The notes beneath the pieces were generated by a model. It was not told where the DNA came from. It did not search any database and saw only the letters and a program-made list of their open reading frames with translations. Below are positions 1 to 9,144 of a DNA stretch of 64,000 bases, piece by piece. Position 1 is the first letter of the stretch, and each line of letters starts with the position of its first letter. Source of the stretch: Geoanaerobacter sp964528055 (lineage in GTDB: Bacteria; Desulfobacterota; Desulfuromonadia; Geobacterales; DSM-12255); assembly GCA_964528055.1 (NCBI GenBank), contig CAZGQM010000005.1:62001-126000 (forward strand), in the 5' to 3' direction. Made by a program: the position numbers and the translations under genes.

Positions 1-15
1 AATTATGGTATCTGA

Positions 16-45
16 AAAGGCCGCCGGGTTAACCCGGCGGCCTTT
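16..45. terminator. Palindromic terminator downstream of pta
   Basis: A perfect 15+15 base palindrome: AAAGGCCGCCGGGTT followed directly by its reverse complement. The A/T flanks on both sides let it act in either direction. It sits 46 bases beyond the stop of pta and should end that minus-strand transcript. Confidence 0.8.
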
Positions 46-90
46 CTTGTTCTTATTAGTAAGCCTTGAAACGTGTTTACTTAAGGTTTA

Positions 91-1092
91 CTACCCCTGA
101 GCCTGCACCGCAGTGATAGCGACCACGTTTACTATGTCATCAACCGAACAGCCGCGCGACAGGTCATTAACCGGTTTGGCAAGACCCTGAATAATCGGAC
201 CGACTGCCTCTGCTCCTGCAACGCGCTCAACAAGCTTGTAGGCGATGTTGCCGGCGTCGAGGTCAGGGAATATAAGGACGTTTGCCTTGCCGGCCACACT
301 GCTGCCCGGGGCCTTTTTCTCTCCCACCTTGGGGAGGAGTGCGGCGTCAGCCTGAAGCTCACCATCAATCTGCATGTGTGGATCAATCCCTTTCGCAATT
401 TCCAGTGCTTTCAATACCTTGTCCGCATCAGGATGGCTGGCGCTTCCCTTGGTTGAAAAGGAGAGCATGGCAACTCTGGCGGGTACATCGAGAAATGACT
501 TGCAGTTGCGAGCAGTTGCAACAGCAATCTCTGCGAGAGCCTGTGCATCAGGATTAGGGTTTACCGCACAGTCTGCAAACAGGACAATCCCGTTTTCTCC
601 AAAAGTAGGTGTCTTTGTGATCATCAGGAAGAATGAGGAAACGGTCTTGATTCCAGGTGCTGTACCGACCGTCTGAAAGGCTGCCTTAAGCACATTGCCG
701 GTTGTGCCGGTGGCGCCTGCTACTTCACCGTCGGCATCACCCTGACGGACCATCATTCCGGCGAAGTAAAGATTGTCTGTATCGGTAAGGAGTTTTTCGG
801 CGTCTTGGCGTGAGAGGCCCTTGCTCTTTCGGAGCTCCACCAGGGCGTCCACGTAGGCGCCAAGTTTGGGAGCCTTGGCTGGTTCGAGGATCTCGACCCC
901 GGCGAGGTTTACCCCTTTGGCTGCCGCAGAGGCGCTCACTTCATCCTGATTGCCGAGGATAACGATTTTTGCCAAACCCTGTTCCATTACCTGTTGCGCG
1001 GCAAACAGCATACGCTCGTCGTAGCTTTCCGGCAGCACGACGGTTTTCAGGTTTTTTCTTGCTTTTGCCTTGATCTGTTCGACTAGCGACAT
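91..1092 (-). CDS. pta: Phosphate acetyltransferase
   Basis: Converts acetyl-CoA and phosphate to acetyl phosphate and CoA in the cytosol, normally paired with acetate kinase for acetate activation or overflow. The 333-residue protein has the short Pta length, without the N-terminal DRTGG regulatory domain. It starts MSLVEQIKAKARKNLKTVVLPES and carries the typical GEVAGATGTTGNVLKAAFQ and ANVLIFPDLDAGNIAYKL blocks. A GGGGGT ribosome site lies about 9 bases before the ATG. No ackA is seen in the window; it may lie beyond the left edge. A second copy of the same fold is fused to the malic enzyme at 22429-24684. Confidence 0.95.
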   Translation of the reverse strand: MSLVEQIKAKARKNLKTVVLPESYDERMLFAAQQVMEQGLAKIVILGNQDEVSASAAAKGVNLAGVEILEPAKAPKLGAYVDALVELRKSKGLSRQDAEKLLTDTDNLYFAGMMVRQGDADGEVAGATGTTGNVLKAAFQTVGTAPGIKTVSSFFLMITKTPTFGENGIVLFADCAVNPNPDAQALAEIAVATARNCKSFLDVPARVAMLSFSTKGSASHPDADKVLKALEIAKGIDPHMQIDGELQADAALLPKVGEKKAPGSSVAGKANVLIFPDLDAGNIAYKLVERVAGAEAVGPIIQGLAKPVNDLSRGCSVDDIVNVVAITAVQAQG

Positions 1093-1290
1093 AGATATTT
1101 ACCCCCACGATAGATATATAACAAAATTCTACTGTTTATAGCCTACATGGCCTGGAGGGTCAACAGAAAAGAGAGCTCCCGGCCCCTATAATCAGGGGCT
1201 AGGGGGTAATTAAACTGATACATCTATTTCGAGCAGTGTGGACATCCAGACTGTTCTTGTGAAGGGAGAGGCAATGATAGCTTCTAACAA

Positions 1291-2236
1291 TCATGTCATT
1301 GTTCCTAGCGCAGTCTCAAGGATCTCCAGCGCCTGCTCCATTTCAGCGTTGGTTATGGTCAGCGGCGGGATAAAGCGAACGATGTTCCGCTTGGGCCGCA
1401 GTTGATAATAATCAGCCCCAATTTCAGGCACGCGTTCAGAAGCCTCTCACAGCCCTCATTGGCTGGAGTCCCGTCGGATTGCACCAGCTCAACTCCGATC
1501 ATGAGCCCCATACCACGTACATCGCCGATCAGCGGGTGACGTTCCTGAATCTCCCGAAGCCTTGCCAGCATTGCACTCCCCAGTTTCCGGCAGCGGGGCA
1601 GGAGACCCTCGTCGCGGATCGACTCGATGGTGGCTAAGGCTCCGCGCAGGAGAGGGGGTTGCCGCCGAATGTCGTGCCGTGGGCCCAAGTCGGCCATTGA
1701 TCCATCAGTTCGCTGCGGGAGACCACTGCCGAGAGGGGGAAGCCGGAGGCGATCCCCTTGGCCAAGGTCAGGATGTCGGGAGAAATGCCGTAGCTTTGGG
1801 TGGCGAACCAGTCGCCGCTTCTTCCCATCCCCGATTGCACCTCGTCGAAGATGAGGAGAATTCCGTGCTCATCGCAAAGACTGCGAAGGGCAGCCAGGAA
1901 GGGGGCCAGGGCTGGGGTGTACTGCCCCCCTCTCCAAGGATCGGTTCGATGATGACTGCTGCAACCTCCTGCGGCGAGATGTAGTGCCGCAGCATCTCTT
2001 CCAGATAGCCGAAGCAGGCAAGGTTGCAGACAGTGGATTTGCAGCCGAAAGAGCAGTGGTAGCAGAAGGGATAGGGGGCATGGTACACCGAAGGAATGAG
2101 AGGGTGATAATGTTCCCGATAGCGTGAGTTGCTGATAGCGCTCCCAAGGTGCGGCCATGGAATGCATCGTTGAAGGCGATGATCCCCTGCCGCCCGGTGA
2201 CGTAGCGAGCAAACTTGAGGGCCCCCTCTCCCGTTG
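1291..2236 (-). pseudogene. Decayed class III aminotransferase (4-aminobutyrate/acetylornithine type)
   Basis: No single frame is intact, but consecutive pieces in different minus-strand frames read as one PLP-dependent class III aminotransferase. From the N-terminal side these are GEGALKFARYVTGRQG, YHAPYPFCYHCSFG, AAVIIEPILGEGG, LIFDEVQSGMGRSG, LTLAKGIASGFPLSAVV, HGTTFGGNPLSC, and a C-terminal NAEMEQALEILETALGTMT before a stop at 1291. The lysine of LAKGIASG is where PLP would bind. At least three frameshifts separate the pieces, and about the first 100 residues are missing. The YHAPYP...CYHC block suggests a GabT-like enzyme. Being broken many times, it is a genuine relic rather than one sequencing error. 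Confidence 0.85.
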
Positions 2237-2391
2237 AAATTTTCCTTCTCTACTACTAATCAGTATAGTAGTTTACCGGCAATCGAACAAGCTACAGAAG
2301 CGTCCATGAATATTGCTTAACTTGCGGATATCCCTTTTATTTAGTAGGATACCCCATTGCGCGAACGTCCGAAGAAAGGAAAACAGGCCCG

Positions 2392-2961
2392 ATGGCTGAA
2401 TCGATATCTTTCTGGTTGGAGAACAGAAATTGCGCAGGAACCAAGGCCGCTGCGATCGGGGATCAGGTTCTGGTGCTCTACCGCGACCGCTACTACTTGG
2501 TGGAGGGTGGAGCCTCAAAGACCAAGGGGGGCAAACCCCTGCGATTTTCCACATCCTCGTTACCATCTGACTGGAAACGGGCACTGAAGGGGGATGTTCC
2601 GTCACTGACAACATCACCGTCAGGAATAGATTCAGTGACCACTTCCCACCTGTCAATGCGTGGACGGAAGAAAGCTGAGGAGACTCTCATGTCAGATCAA
2701 CAGCAGGATCCTATCGCAGATAAATCTGAAAAAGCCCCCCCTCCACTCGCCAAGGTTCGGCGAAAGGTAGAAGCAAAACCGCTCACCCAACAACCAGTAG
2801 CGGCAAACTGCCCCTACTGCAATGCCCGTCATGAGATCCCCCTGGAGAAAGGGAAGAACGGCAAGCCGTTTTTCATCCCTTGTAGCAGGTGCAAGATCGA
2901 GTTCGCAGTACGTTTTGTTCAGGTTACCATCTACCAGGCGCAGGTAGCCGGTTTTAAGTAG
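2392..2961 (+). CDS. Conserved zinc-ribbon protein of unknown function
   Basis: No known function recognised. The C-terminal half has a CPYC...CSRC pair (about residues 137-164) that looks like a treble-clef or zinc-ribbon metal site, followed by a hydrophobic FAVRFVQVTIYQAQVAGF tail. The first 97 residues (GDQVLVLYRDRYYLVEGG region) also have coding-like codon use. An alternative ATG at 2689 has a better ribosome site (GAGGAG, 6 bases) and would give a 90-residue protein starting MSDQQQD, so the longer start is uncertain. It lies 11 bases upstream of the GreA/B-like gene and probably shares its transcript. Confidence 0.65.
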   Translation: MAESISFWLENRNCAGTKAAAIGDQVLVLYRDRYYLVEGGASKTKGGKPLRFSTSSLPSDWKRALKGDVPSLTTSPSGIDSVTTSHLSMRGRKKAEETLMSDQQQDPIADKSEKAPPPLAKVRRKVEAKPLTQQPVAANCPYCNARHEIPLEKGKNGKPFFIPCSRCKIEFAVRFVQVTIYQAQVAGFK

Positions 2962-2972
2962 GGCTTGACCCG

Positions 2973-3452
2973 ATGAATAAGACCGATCTCCTGCACAGGA
3001 TCATGGTTCAGCTTAACCACGATCTCGACGTTCTCTTCACCGCCGCCAAAACTGCTCATGAAGCGTCTATCCACGAGCAGAACCAGCCGGACAACAAATA
3101 CGACACGCTTGCCCTGGAGTCATCATATGTGGCACAGGGGCAGGCAAACCGCGCCCAGGAGCTTAGAAAGAGCATCGAAATTTACAAACAGTTGAAGCTT
3201 CATACTCCCGGAGATGATACTATACGCCTGACCTCGCTGGTCATCCTGGATGATGACGACGGGACGGCAAAAGAGGTTTTCCTCGGCCCGGCAGAGGGGG
3301 GCTTGAAGATAGAACACCACGGGAAGGAGATAGTGGTGATTACTCCTTCATCTCCCATGGGTAGAGAGCTTATCGGCAAGTGCGTTGGAGATGCGGTGGT
3401 TGTCGAGGCGGGAAAGAGTCGCATGGAGTACGAAATTGTCGCAGTATATTGA
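2973..3452 (+). CDS. GreA/GreB C-terminal-domain protein
   Basis: A 159-residue protein with an N-terminal helical region (about 1-75, predicted coiled coil) and a C-terminal FKBP-like GreA/GreB domain (about 85-159). The domain signatures are VFLGPAEGG, ITPSSPMGRELIGKCVGDAV and a closing YEIVAVY. True Gre factors rescue backtracked RNA polymerase by inserting acidic coiled-coil tips into the secondary channel. This member could do so or, like Rnk, bind polymerase without cleavage activity; the sequence alone does not decide. Only 7 bases separate it from the YheU-family gene, so the two are probably cotranscribed. Confidence 0.7.
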   Translation: MNKTDLLHRIMVQLNHDLDVLFTAAKTAHEASIHEQNQPDNKYDTLALESSYVAQGQANRAQELRKSIEIYKQLKLHTPGDDTIRLTSLVILDDDDGTAKEVFLGPAEGGLKIEHHGKEIVVITPSSPMGRELIGKCVGDAVVVEAGKSRMEYEIVAVY

Positions 3453-3459
3453 CGTCGTA

Positions 3460-3738
3460 ATGGTGCCGGAACACGAGGTGTCGCAGGAAAGGAAGATCAA
3501 CATCCATGAAGAGGGTGTTGATGTCCCTCTGGATCAAATTAATCCGGAGACGCTGCGAAACCTGATCGCGGAGTTTGTCACCAGGGAATGGGAGGAGCTG
3601 GGCGACTCCCGGCATACACTGGACGACAAGATTGAACAGGTGCGCCGACAGTTACAGGAAAAGAGAGCCAAGGTAGTGTTTGACCTCTCTTCCAATACCT
3701 GCAACATCGTGCCGTTTGTAGAAAAATGCCATGTTTGA
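3460..3738 (+). CDS. YheU/UPF0270 family protein
   Basis: From the ATG at 3460 the product is 92 residues and closely follows the YheU pattern: VDVPLDQINPETLRNLIAEF, then VTREW..LGD and DDKIEQVRRQLQEKRAKVVFD, ending NTCNIVP. YheU proteins are small and of unknown biochemical role. The first 20 or so residues before VDVPLD are longer than in the enterobacterial form. An open frame continues upstream into the Gre-like gene, but 3460 is the first start that does not overlap it. It sits between the Gre-like gene and yaeQ. Confidence 0.75.
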   Translation: MVPEHEVSQERKINIHEEGVDVPLDQINPETLRNLIAEFVTREWEELGDSRHTLDDKIEQVRRQLQEKRAKVVFDLSSNTCNIVPFVEKCHV

Positions 3739-3791
3739 GTCGATCCACCGTCTGCTCACCAACATGCTGCAAAGAAAGCGACCAGAAAAAC

Positions 3792-4334
3792 ATGGCTCAA
3801 CCATCAATCATCTATCGGGCAAATATCCAGTTTTCAGACATCGATCGCGGTGTCTACGAAACACTCCAGACAACCGTTGCGCGTCATCCGTCGGAAACCG
3901 AAGAGCGACTTGTGGCACGCCTGCTTTCTTTTGCTCTGTTCTATGAAATGGATCTGCACTTTACCAAAGGGATCAGCGTGGGAGACGAACCTGATCTCTG
4001 GTCAAAGGGGCCCGACGGTCGGGTTCAACTATGGGTCGAAGTAGGACTGCCGGAACCGGAGCGCCTGATCAAGGCATCCCGCCATGCCGAACGTGTGGCC
4101 CTGTTCGCCTGCGGCAACTCCATCTCAAACTGGGAACGGCAACATTTTCCAAAGCTGGCCGAAGTGGCCAATCTTACCATAACGACCGTCGATCAGAGCT
4201 TTATCAGCCGACTGGTGGCTCTATTGGAGCGTTCTATCACCTGGGAGATCACCATTACTGAAGATACTCTGTACCTCCAAATTGCTGGAGAATCACTGGT
4301 GACACCAATACAGATGAGAACCTGTCAAGGGTGA
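3792..4334 (+). CDS. yaeQ: YaeQ family protein
   Basis: The 180-residue protein matches the YaeQ family along its length: IIYRANIQFSDIDRGVYE, TVARHPSETEERLVARLL, FTKGISVGDEPDLW and LWVEVGLPEPERLIKASRHAE. YaeQ has a PD-(D/E)xK nuclease-like fold. The E/D residues in GDEPDLW and LWVEVG plus the following K fit that core, though no activity is firmly established. An upstream in-frame ATG at 3726 would add 22 unrelated residues overlapping the previous gene, so 3792 is chosen because it opens directly on the family sequence. The ribosome site is weak. Confidence 0.85.
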   Translation: MAQPSIIYRANIQFSDIDRGVYETLQTTVARHPSETEERLVARLLSFALFYEMDLHFTKGISVGDEPDLWSKGPDGRVQLWVEVGLPEPERLIKASRHAERVALFACGNSISNWERQHFPKLAEVANLTITTVDQSFISRLVALLERSITWEITITEDTLYLQIAGESLVTPIQMRTCQG

Positions 4335-4389
4335 AGAAAAAGCTTCAAAGTGGCGGGCAGAGGGATTGACTTGACGCCATGTAACAGGT

Positions 4390-6441
4390 ATGACAAAGGT
4401 TCTATTTGATCCAGACTCTGAAGGAGTAATCAATTACTTGGTATTCTTAACCTTACTAAAAAATACGGCGACATGCATTTTGGCATCGAGCCTGACCCTG
4501 TTCTTGACCCTGGTCTCACCGGCCATGGCACAGGATAATTTCGCCACCTATCCCACCCTTGCGCCCGGGTATACCTCTATTAAAGTTTTTGACAACCAGA
4601 ACCGGTTTGTTGGCCGGATTCTGCCCGAGAAGAGATACTGGGTCTCAATCGACCGGATCCCGACTTTCCTGCAACAGGCTGTGGTGGCTGTTGAAGACGC
4701 CCGTTTTTATGAACATGGCGGGATAGATGTCCGGGGTATCGCCCGGGCACTGGTTAAGGATGTGGTCAAGGGGAGGCTGGCTGAAGGGGGTTCGACCATC
4801 ACCCAGCAACTGATCAAGAACAGATATCTGACCGGCGAGAAAACCATTGAACGCAAACTCGATGAAGCCCGCCTGGCCATGGATTTTGAAAAAAGATATT
4901 CAAAAAAACAGATACTGGAGATGTACTTCAACGAAATATATTACGGAAACGGGGCCTGGGGGATTGCCCAGGCATCCCGTCTCTATTTCGACAAAAACCC
5001 GGAGGAGTTGACCGATGCGGAATGCTCCCTGTTGGCAGGAGTGCCGAAAAACCCGGCACGATACAATCCTTTGGGGAAATCGTCAAAGGTCATTGCGCGG
5101 AGGGACATCGTCCTGAATCGGATGCTGGCCCTTAATATGATCACCCCCCAACAGAAGCAGATGTTGAGAACCAATCCTGCATCATTTACGCAAACCGGGC
5201 AGGCGCCATATTATATGGCTCATATTCGGAACAAGCTGATTGAACGGTACGGAGCAGAGGTCATCGAACAGGGGGGGCTTGAGGTAATCACCGCCATGGA
5301 CCTGAACCTGCAGATTCTGGCGGAAAAGAGTCTCGCTGAAGGTGTCACACGGGTTTCTCCCAAACTGCAAGGAGCCTTGGTGAGCCTGGATACCGCCACG
5401 GGGGATCTGCTCGCTTTTGCAGGAGGAGTCGATTTCAAGCAGAGCCCCTATAACCGTGCCTTCCTTGCCAGACGTCAGCCCGGCTCGGCAATAAAACCGC
5501 TGATCTATGCCGCAGCCCTTGAAAAGGGGATCAGTGCCGGCAGTATCTGGAATGATACACCGGTAGCTTACAATAAAGGCAATAATGAATCATGGAAACC
5601 GCTGAACTATGGTAGGGAACTCTTCGGCGAGCTGAGCCTCAGGCAGGCCCTGGCTTTTTCCAACAATGTCATTGCGGTAAAGGTGCTGGATGCGATCGGA
5701 GTCCCCTATTTTGTCGATTTTGCCGAGAAAATGAGGTTGCCGTTGCGGTCAGAGAGCGGACTCTCTCTGGCGCTGGGAACGGATGAAGTTACTCTGAATG
5801 ACCTGGTGCTGGCATACACCCCTTTTGCCACCGGTGGGATGCGTCCCGAAGCGAGAACCATTGTACGGGTCTACGACCGGAGGCGCAATTCCTGGACGGA
5901 AACCGCTTCGGCAGTTGCGCCGGTTATCTCTCCGGCCACTGCATTTGTCTCTACCCAGATGCTCAAGGATGTCTTGACGTATGGGACTGCAAAATCGCTC
6001 AAGAGTTTCAGCCAGCAATATCCGTCTGCTGGCAAGACCGGCACCACCGATGATTACCGGGATGCCTGGTTTATAGGCTACACCCCTCAGGTTATTACCG
6101 GCATATGGATAGGGTATGACAAGCCCAGACCGGGGGGGAAGGGGTTCACCGGAGGGGCTGTCGCGGCTCCGATCTGGGAAAGGTTCATGCGTAAGGCTGT
6201 GGCATTAAAACCGATTGTTGATTTTGCGCAACCTGATTCGGTCGTATCCGTTGCCATAGACCCTGTGACAGGGTATCTGGCGGCCCCTGACTGCCCGGAA
6301 CGACGTAACGAATTCTATATCACCGGGACGGAGCCGACAGAGTACTGCCCCAAGCATGGTGGAGATGCCACCAAAGCGTCATCACAGCCCCTGCTACAGC
6401 CCGATGCAGTCGAACAGCAGTCTGAGACCAGTGTGGAATAA
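4390..6441 (+). CDS. Class A penicillin-binding protein (PBP1A-like)
   Basis: A bifunctional cell-wall synthase acting in the periplasm. The glycosyltransferase (GT51) domain has catalytic Glu102 in VEDARFYEHGG and GGSTITQQL at 133-141. The transpeptidase has the SxxK motif at Ser366-Lys369 (PGSAIKP), SNN at 424-426 and KTGT at 549-552. A hydrophobic segment near 24-45 ending SPAMAQ serves as signal or anchor. The ATG at 4390 has almost no ribosome site. An in-frame TTG at 4438 has AAGGAG 11 bases upstream and would give a cleaner signal peptide (MVFLTLLKNT), so the true start may be 4438. Confidence 0.9.
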   Translation: MTKVLFDPDSEGVINYLVFLTLLKNTATCILASSLTLFLTLVSPAMAQDNFATYPTLAPGYTSIKVFDNQNRFVGRILPEKRYWVSIDRIPTFLQQAVVAVEDARFYEHGGIDVRGIARALVKDVVKGRLAEGGSTITQQLIKNRYLTGEKTIERKLDEARLAMDFEKRYSKKQILEMYFNEIYYGNGAWGIAQASRLYFDKNPEELTDAECSLLAGVPKNPARYNPLGKSSKVIARRDIVLNRMLALNMITPQQKQMLRTNPASFTQTGQAPYYMAHIRNKLIERYGAEVIEQGGLEVITAMDLNLQILAEKSLAEGVTRVSPKLQGALVSLDTATGDLLAFAGGVDFKQSPYNRAFLARRQPGSAIKPLIYAAALEKGISAGSIWNDTPVAYNKGNNESWKPLNYGRELFGELSLRQALAFSNNVIAVKVLDAIGVPYFVDFAEKMRLPLRSESGLSLALGTDEVTLNDLVLAYTPFATGGMRPEARTIVRVYDRRRNSWTETASAVAPVISPATAFVSTQMLKDVLTYGTAKSLKSFSQQYPSAGKTGTTDDYRDAWFIGYTPQVITGIWIGYDKPRPGGKGFTGGAVAAPIWERFMRKAVALKPIVDFAQPDSVVSVAIDPVTGYLAAPDCPERRNEFYITGTEPTEYCPKHGGDATKASSQPLLQPDAVEQQSETSVE

Positions 6442-6488
6442 CGTAATCAGTGTGTGGAGTAAGGAAAGGTTAGGGGGGAGAAATAACC

Positions 6489-6677
6489 ATGAATAGCCTG
6501 TTACCGGATGGAGAAGACGTACGACGTGCCGTGAAATGGGTATCTGGAAATCTTCAGGAGAATCCGGATCAGCCGGTACAACCGCTTGTCAAGGATGCGA
6601 TATTCAAATTCGACCTTTCACCCAGGGATGCCGAGTTTTTGATTGGATTCTTCAGCCAAAGAAAAGAAGAAGTTTAA
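6489..6677 (+). CDS. Small hypothetical protein
   Basis: A 62-residue acidic protein with no recognised domain (begins MNSLLPDGEDVRRAVKWVSG, ends FFSQRKEEV). A strong AGGGGGGAG ribosome site about 8 bases before the ATG supports translation. It lies between the penicillin-binding protein and the DNA glycosylase and ends 20 bases before the latter, so the three may form one transcript. It is mostly helical by inspection, with no signal peptide or cysteines. Confidence 0.65.
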   Translation: MNSLLPDGEDVRRAVKWVSGNLQENPDQPVQPLVKDAIFKFDLSPRDAEFLIGFFSQRKEEV

Positions 6678-6697
6678 CCCATTTCCAGCTATTTCCC

Positions 6698-7555
6698 ATG
6701 AAGACTACGCCAAACTTTCATGTTCACAATTCTTCAGTGACGCTTGCGGAGGCCGATATAGAGAGCTTCCGCATTTCGGTGTATGAAACCGCCCTTGCTA
6801 ATCCTCGTCGCCTGCCATGGCGCGACTCCATTGATCCCTACCGGACAGTGGTCTCCGAGATCATGTTGCAGCAGACCCAAGCAGACCGGGTTGCCGGGAA
6901 GTTTGTCGATTTCGTGGGGCGGTTTCCGACTGTTGAGATATTGGCCTCAGCCGAGCTTGCCGATGTACTGAACCTCTGGCAGGGGCTTGGGTACAATCGC
7001 CGCGCATTGGCACTCAAAAGGGCTGCAGAGGGAATCATGGCTCGGTTCAGCGGCACTGTTCCTGCTAATCGGAAAGAGCTGGAATCATTGCCAGGAATCG
7101 GCCCGTACACTGCCGGTGCAATCATGGCGTTTGCCTATGACCTCCCTGAGGTATTCATCGAAACCAACATCCGGAGCGTCCTGATCCATCATTTTTTCCA
7201 GGGTTGCGACCGAATCCACGATCGGGACCTGCTGCCGCTGGTGGATATGACCTTGGACCAATCTCAGCCAAGGGCTTGGTATACTGCTCTTATGGATTAT
7301 GGTGTGGTTCTGAAACGTGAATACCCCAATCCATCCCGCAAGAGCATCCACCATATCCGTCAGTCCCCTTTCGAAGGGTCAAACCGACAACAGCGAAGTG
7401 CCCTGCTCAGGTCGATCCTGGCCCATCCTGGTCTTTTAGCCGACGACGTGGCTTTACTGGTTGCGGGTAATCATGATAATGTTGCCCTGAATCTTACCCA
7501 GATGGAGAAAGAAGGGCTGATTGTGCGCAAACAGGGGAAATGCTATGTGGCGTAA
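6698..7555 (+). CDS. HhH-GPD DNA glycosylase, MutY-like without Fe-S cluster
   Basis: A base-excision repair family protein, 285 residues. MutY-like features are LPWRDSIDPYRTVVSEIMLQQTQ, the helix-hairpin-helix LESLPGIGPYTAGAIMAFA, and FIETNIRSV where Nth/MutY have the catalytic VDTHIFRV or LDGNVKRV. Here Glu stands at the catalytic Asp position. The four-cysteine iron-sulfur loop expected after the HhH domain is absent; that region reads NPSRKSIHHIRQSP. The C-terminus (about 225-285) resembles a small winged-helix segment. The start at 6698 excludes a non-homologous upstream extension. It belongs to the HhH-GPD superfamily with confidence; its substrate is unknown. Confidence 0.8.
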   Translation: MKTTPNFHVHNSSVTLAEADIESFRISVYETALANPRRLPWRDSIDPYRTVVSEIMLQQTQADRVAGKFVDFVGRFPTVEILASAELADVLNLWQGLGYNRRALALKRAAEGIMARFSGTVPANRKELESLPGIGPYTAGAIMAFAYDLPEVFIETNIRSVLIHHFFQGCDRIHDRDLLPLVDMTLDQSQPRAWYTALMDYGVVLKREYPNPSRKSIHHIRQSPFEGSNRQQRSALLRSILAHPGLLADDVALLVAGNHDNVALNLTQMEKEGLIVRKQGKCYVA

Positions 7556-7664
7556 TTTAAAGACCACAGAACTGGGGATGTTTCAGTCTTGAAAATATAC
7601 GACCGGCCGACCGATGGAAGCGGAATCGAATGATAATCGTGAAATGGGTCTGAAGGAGAGCAAA

Positions 7665-8564
7665 ATGTCGAGAATTGTGATAGCAGTTGTGACGTATGCC
7701 TTACTGGCGCTTGCTTGCAGTCCCGGACATCTGCATGCAGCAGAGACCCGTACGCCAACTCCGGAAGAGTTCCGGGAACAGGTGCGGCAGTACAGCGAGT
7801 CAGGTAAATCTCTTGAAGTCCCGCGCAGACGTCCGGTAACAACACAACCCCCTAAGGCCGTCGAGCAGTTCAATCGGGCACTTTCTCTTCAGATCAAAAA
7901 GGACGCTTCACCAAGCGAACTGAGAGAGGCTGCGGCGCTCTATCAGGCTGCGATTGATGCAGGTATATCGCAGGCTTCCAACAACCTTGCCCTGTTGTAC
8001 CTGGAAGGTAAGGGGGTCAAAAAGGATGTCAATAAAGCGCTGTCCATTCTCTATGCAGCGTCGCAAAAGAGCGATCCTCATGCCGACATAGCTCTTGCCA
8101 AGCTCTACCTGATCGGCAAGGATGTAAAAAAAGATGAGAAAAAAGGTGAGTGGCATCTCAACAAGGCCGCAAAAACAGGAGATAAAAATTCCGTTAAGAT
8201 GCTCGCAGAGTACAAGGAGTGGAAAAAGAAAAACGAACTTGCGATGAAGCAGTTTCAGGAACTGGTGAAGAAAAGTCAGACCAGCCAGATAAATCCGCAG
8301 CTCTCCTCTCAGCCGCCGTTGGCGACTCAATCGTCAACTGGGTTTCCATACCAGCCGAAAACAGCGGTGCTTCCTTTTTCCGTTATTCCTGGACAGCCCT
8401 ATTTGTTGGGTAATAAGTCCTTTAACCATTTAGACTCTTCTTCTCATACGACTCCGGTTTTCGATGTCGGCACAAAAGGGGCAACCATAGTTCCGCAACC
8501 GGATAAGGATCACGCAACCATAGAATCCGGCAAGGGAAAGGCCGATCCCCAGCCGCAACCCTGA
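7665..8564 (+). CDS. Secreted Sel1-repeat protein
   Basis: An exported 299-residue protein. The N-terminus MSRIVIAVVTYALLALACSP has a hydrophobic core and a likely signal-peptidase site near HLHA-AE. A cysteine is present, but the residues before it do not make a good lipobox. Residues about 80-190 contain Sel1/TPR-like repeats (AAALYQAAIDAGISQASNNLALLYLEGKG and two more copies), normally protein-interaction scaffolds. A proline/serine/glutamine-rich tail follows. The start at 7665 is chosen for its GAAGGAG ribosome site; an upstream ATG at 7614 lacks one and would mask the signal peptide. Partner unknown. Confidence 0.75.
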   Translation: MSRIVIAVVTYALLALACSPGHLHAAETRTPTPEEFREQVRQYSESGKSLEVPRRRPVTTQPPKAVEQFNRALSLQIKKDASPSELREAAALYQAAIDAGISQASNNLALLYLEGKGVKKDVNKALSILYAASQKSDPHADIALAKLYLIGKDVKKDEKKGEWHLNKAAKTGDKNSVKMLAEYKEWKKKNELAMKQFQELVKKSQTSQINPQLSSQPPLATQSSTGFPYQPKTAVLPFSVIPGQPYLLGNKSFNHLDSSSHTTPVFDVGTKGATIVPQPDKDHATIESGKGKADPQPQP

Positions 8565-8658
8565 CCTGTCGGGTAGGAACAGAGTGTGACAGGGTCTGTG
8601 AAGTAGGAACCAAATCTCCTTTAGCGATAAATGCCACTCCAAGTTCAAGGAAACGTTG

Positions 8659-9090
8659 ATGAGGGAAGTATCCCGTAATATGTGGGAATTACACGAAAAG
8701 GGGGCGATTGTCTGCATCACCACCAATGGAGCAATTTCACGGCAGGGGAGAGCGCAGTTGCTTCGTGGTTGTGCGCATCAGGCTGCGGAGCGATTCCCCG
8801 ACCTGGCCTCTCGCCTCGGTGCCCTCATTGCGGCAGATGGCAATCATGTCTATGAATTGGGAGATCGGCTTGTCTCTTTTCCAGTGGAAGAATCTCCCTA
8901 TGATAATCCCGATCCTGTCATTATCTGCCGGTCTGCCATGGAACTCGTGGAACTTGCCGACAGGTGTCACTGGCAGGAGATCATTCTCCCCCGGCCCGGT
9001 TGTGGTAGCGGCGGGCTTGAATGGAAGGAGGTACGTCCGCGTATCGAACAGCTCTTGGATGACCGGTTCGTCGTAATCACGTGCCGTTGA
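8659..9090 (+). CDS. Macro-domain-like (ADP-ribose binding) protein
   Basis: A 143-residue single-domain protein. It has an early strand-forming GAIVCITTNGAIS, a central NPDPVIICRSAMELVELAD and a C-terminal LPRPGCGSGGLEWKEVRPRIEQLLDDRFVVI. The GCGSGGLEW stretch matches the phosphate-binding loop of macro domains of the Poa1p/phage type, which bind or hydrolyse ADP-ribose derivatives. AAGGA 8 bases before the ATG supports this start. It is monocistronic between the Sel1 protein and alkaline phosphatase. No evident link exists to the draT/draG ADP-ribosylation genes near 57 kb. Confidence 0.7.
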   Translation: MREVSRNMWELHEKGAIVCITTNGAISRQGRAQLLRGCAHQAAERFPDLASRLGALIAADGNHVYELGDRLVSFPVEESPYDNPDPVIICRSAMELVELADRCHWQEIILPRPGCGSGGLEWKEVRPRIEQLLDDRFVVITCR

Positions 9091-9144
9091 ATCAGCTCGG
9101 GTCTGATCAATAAGCGGCAGGAGGGTTGTTATATTTTTACATAC

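Noticed and set aside
2273..2656. Minus-strand 127-codon frame opposite the zinc-ribbon gene
   Set aside because: It overlaps the better-supported plus-strand gene and has no recognisable domain.
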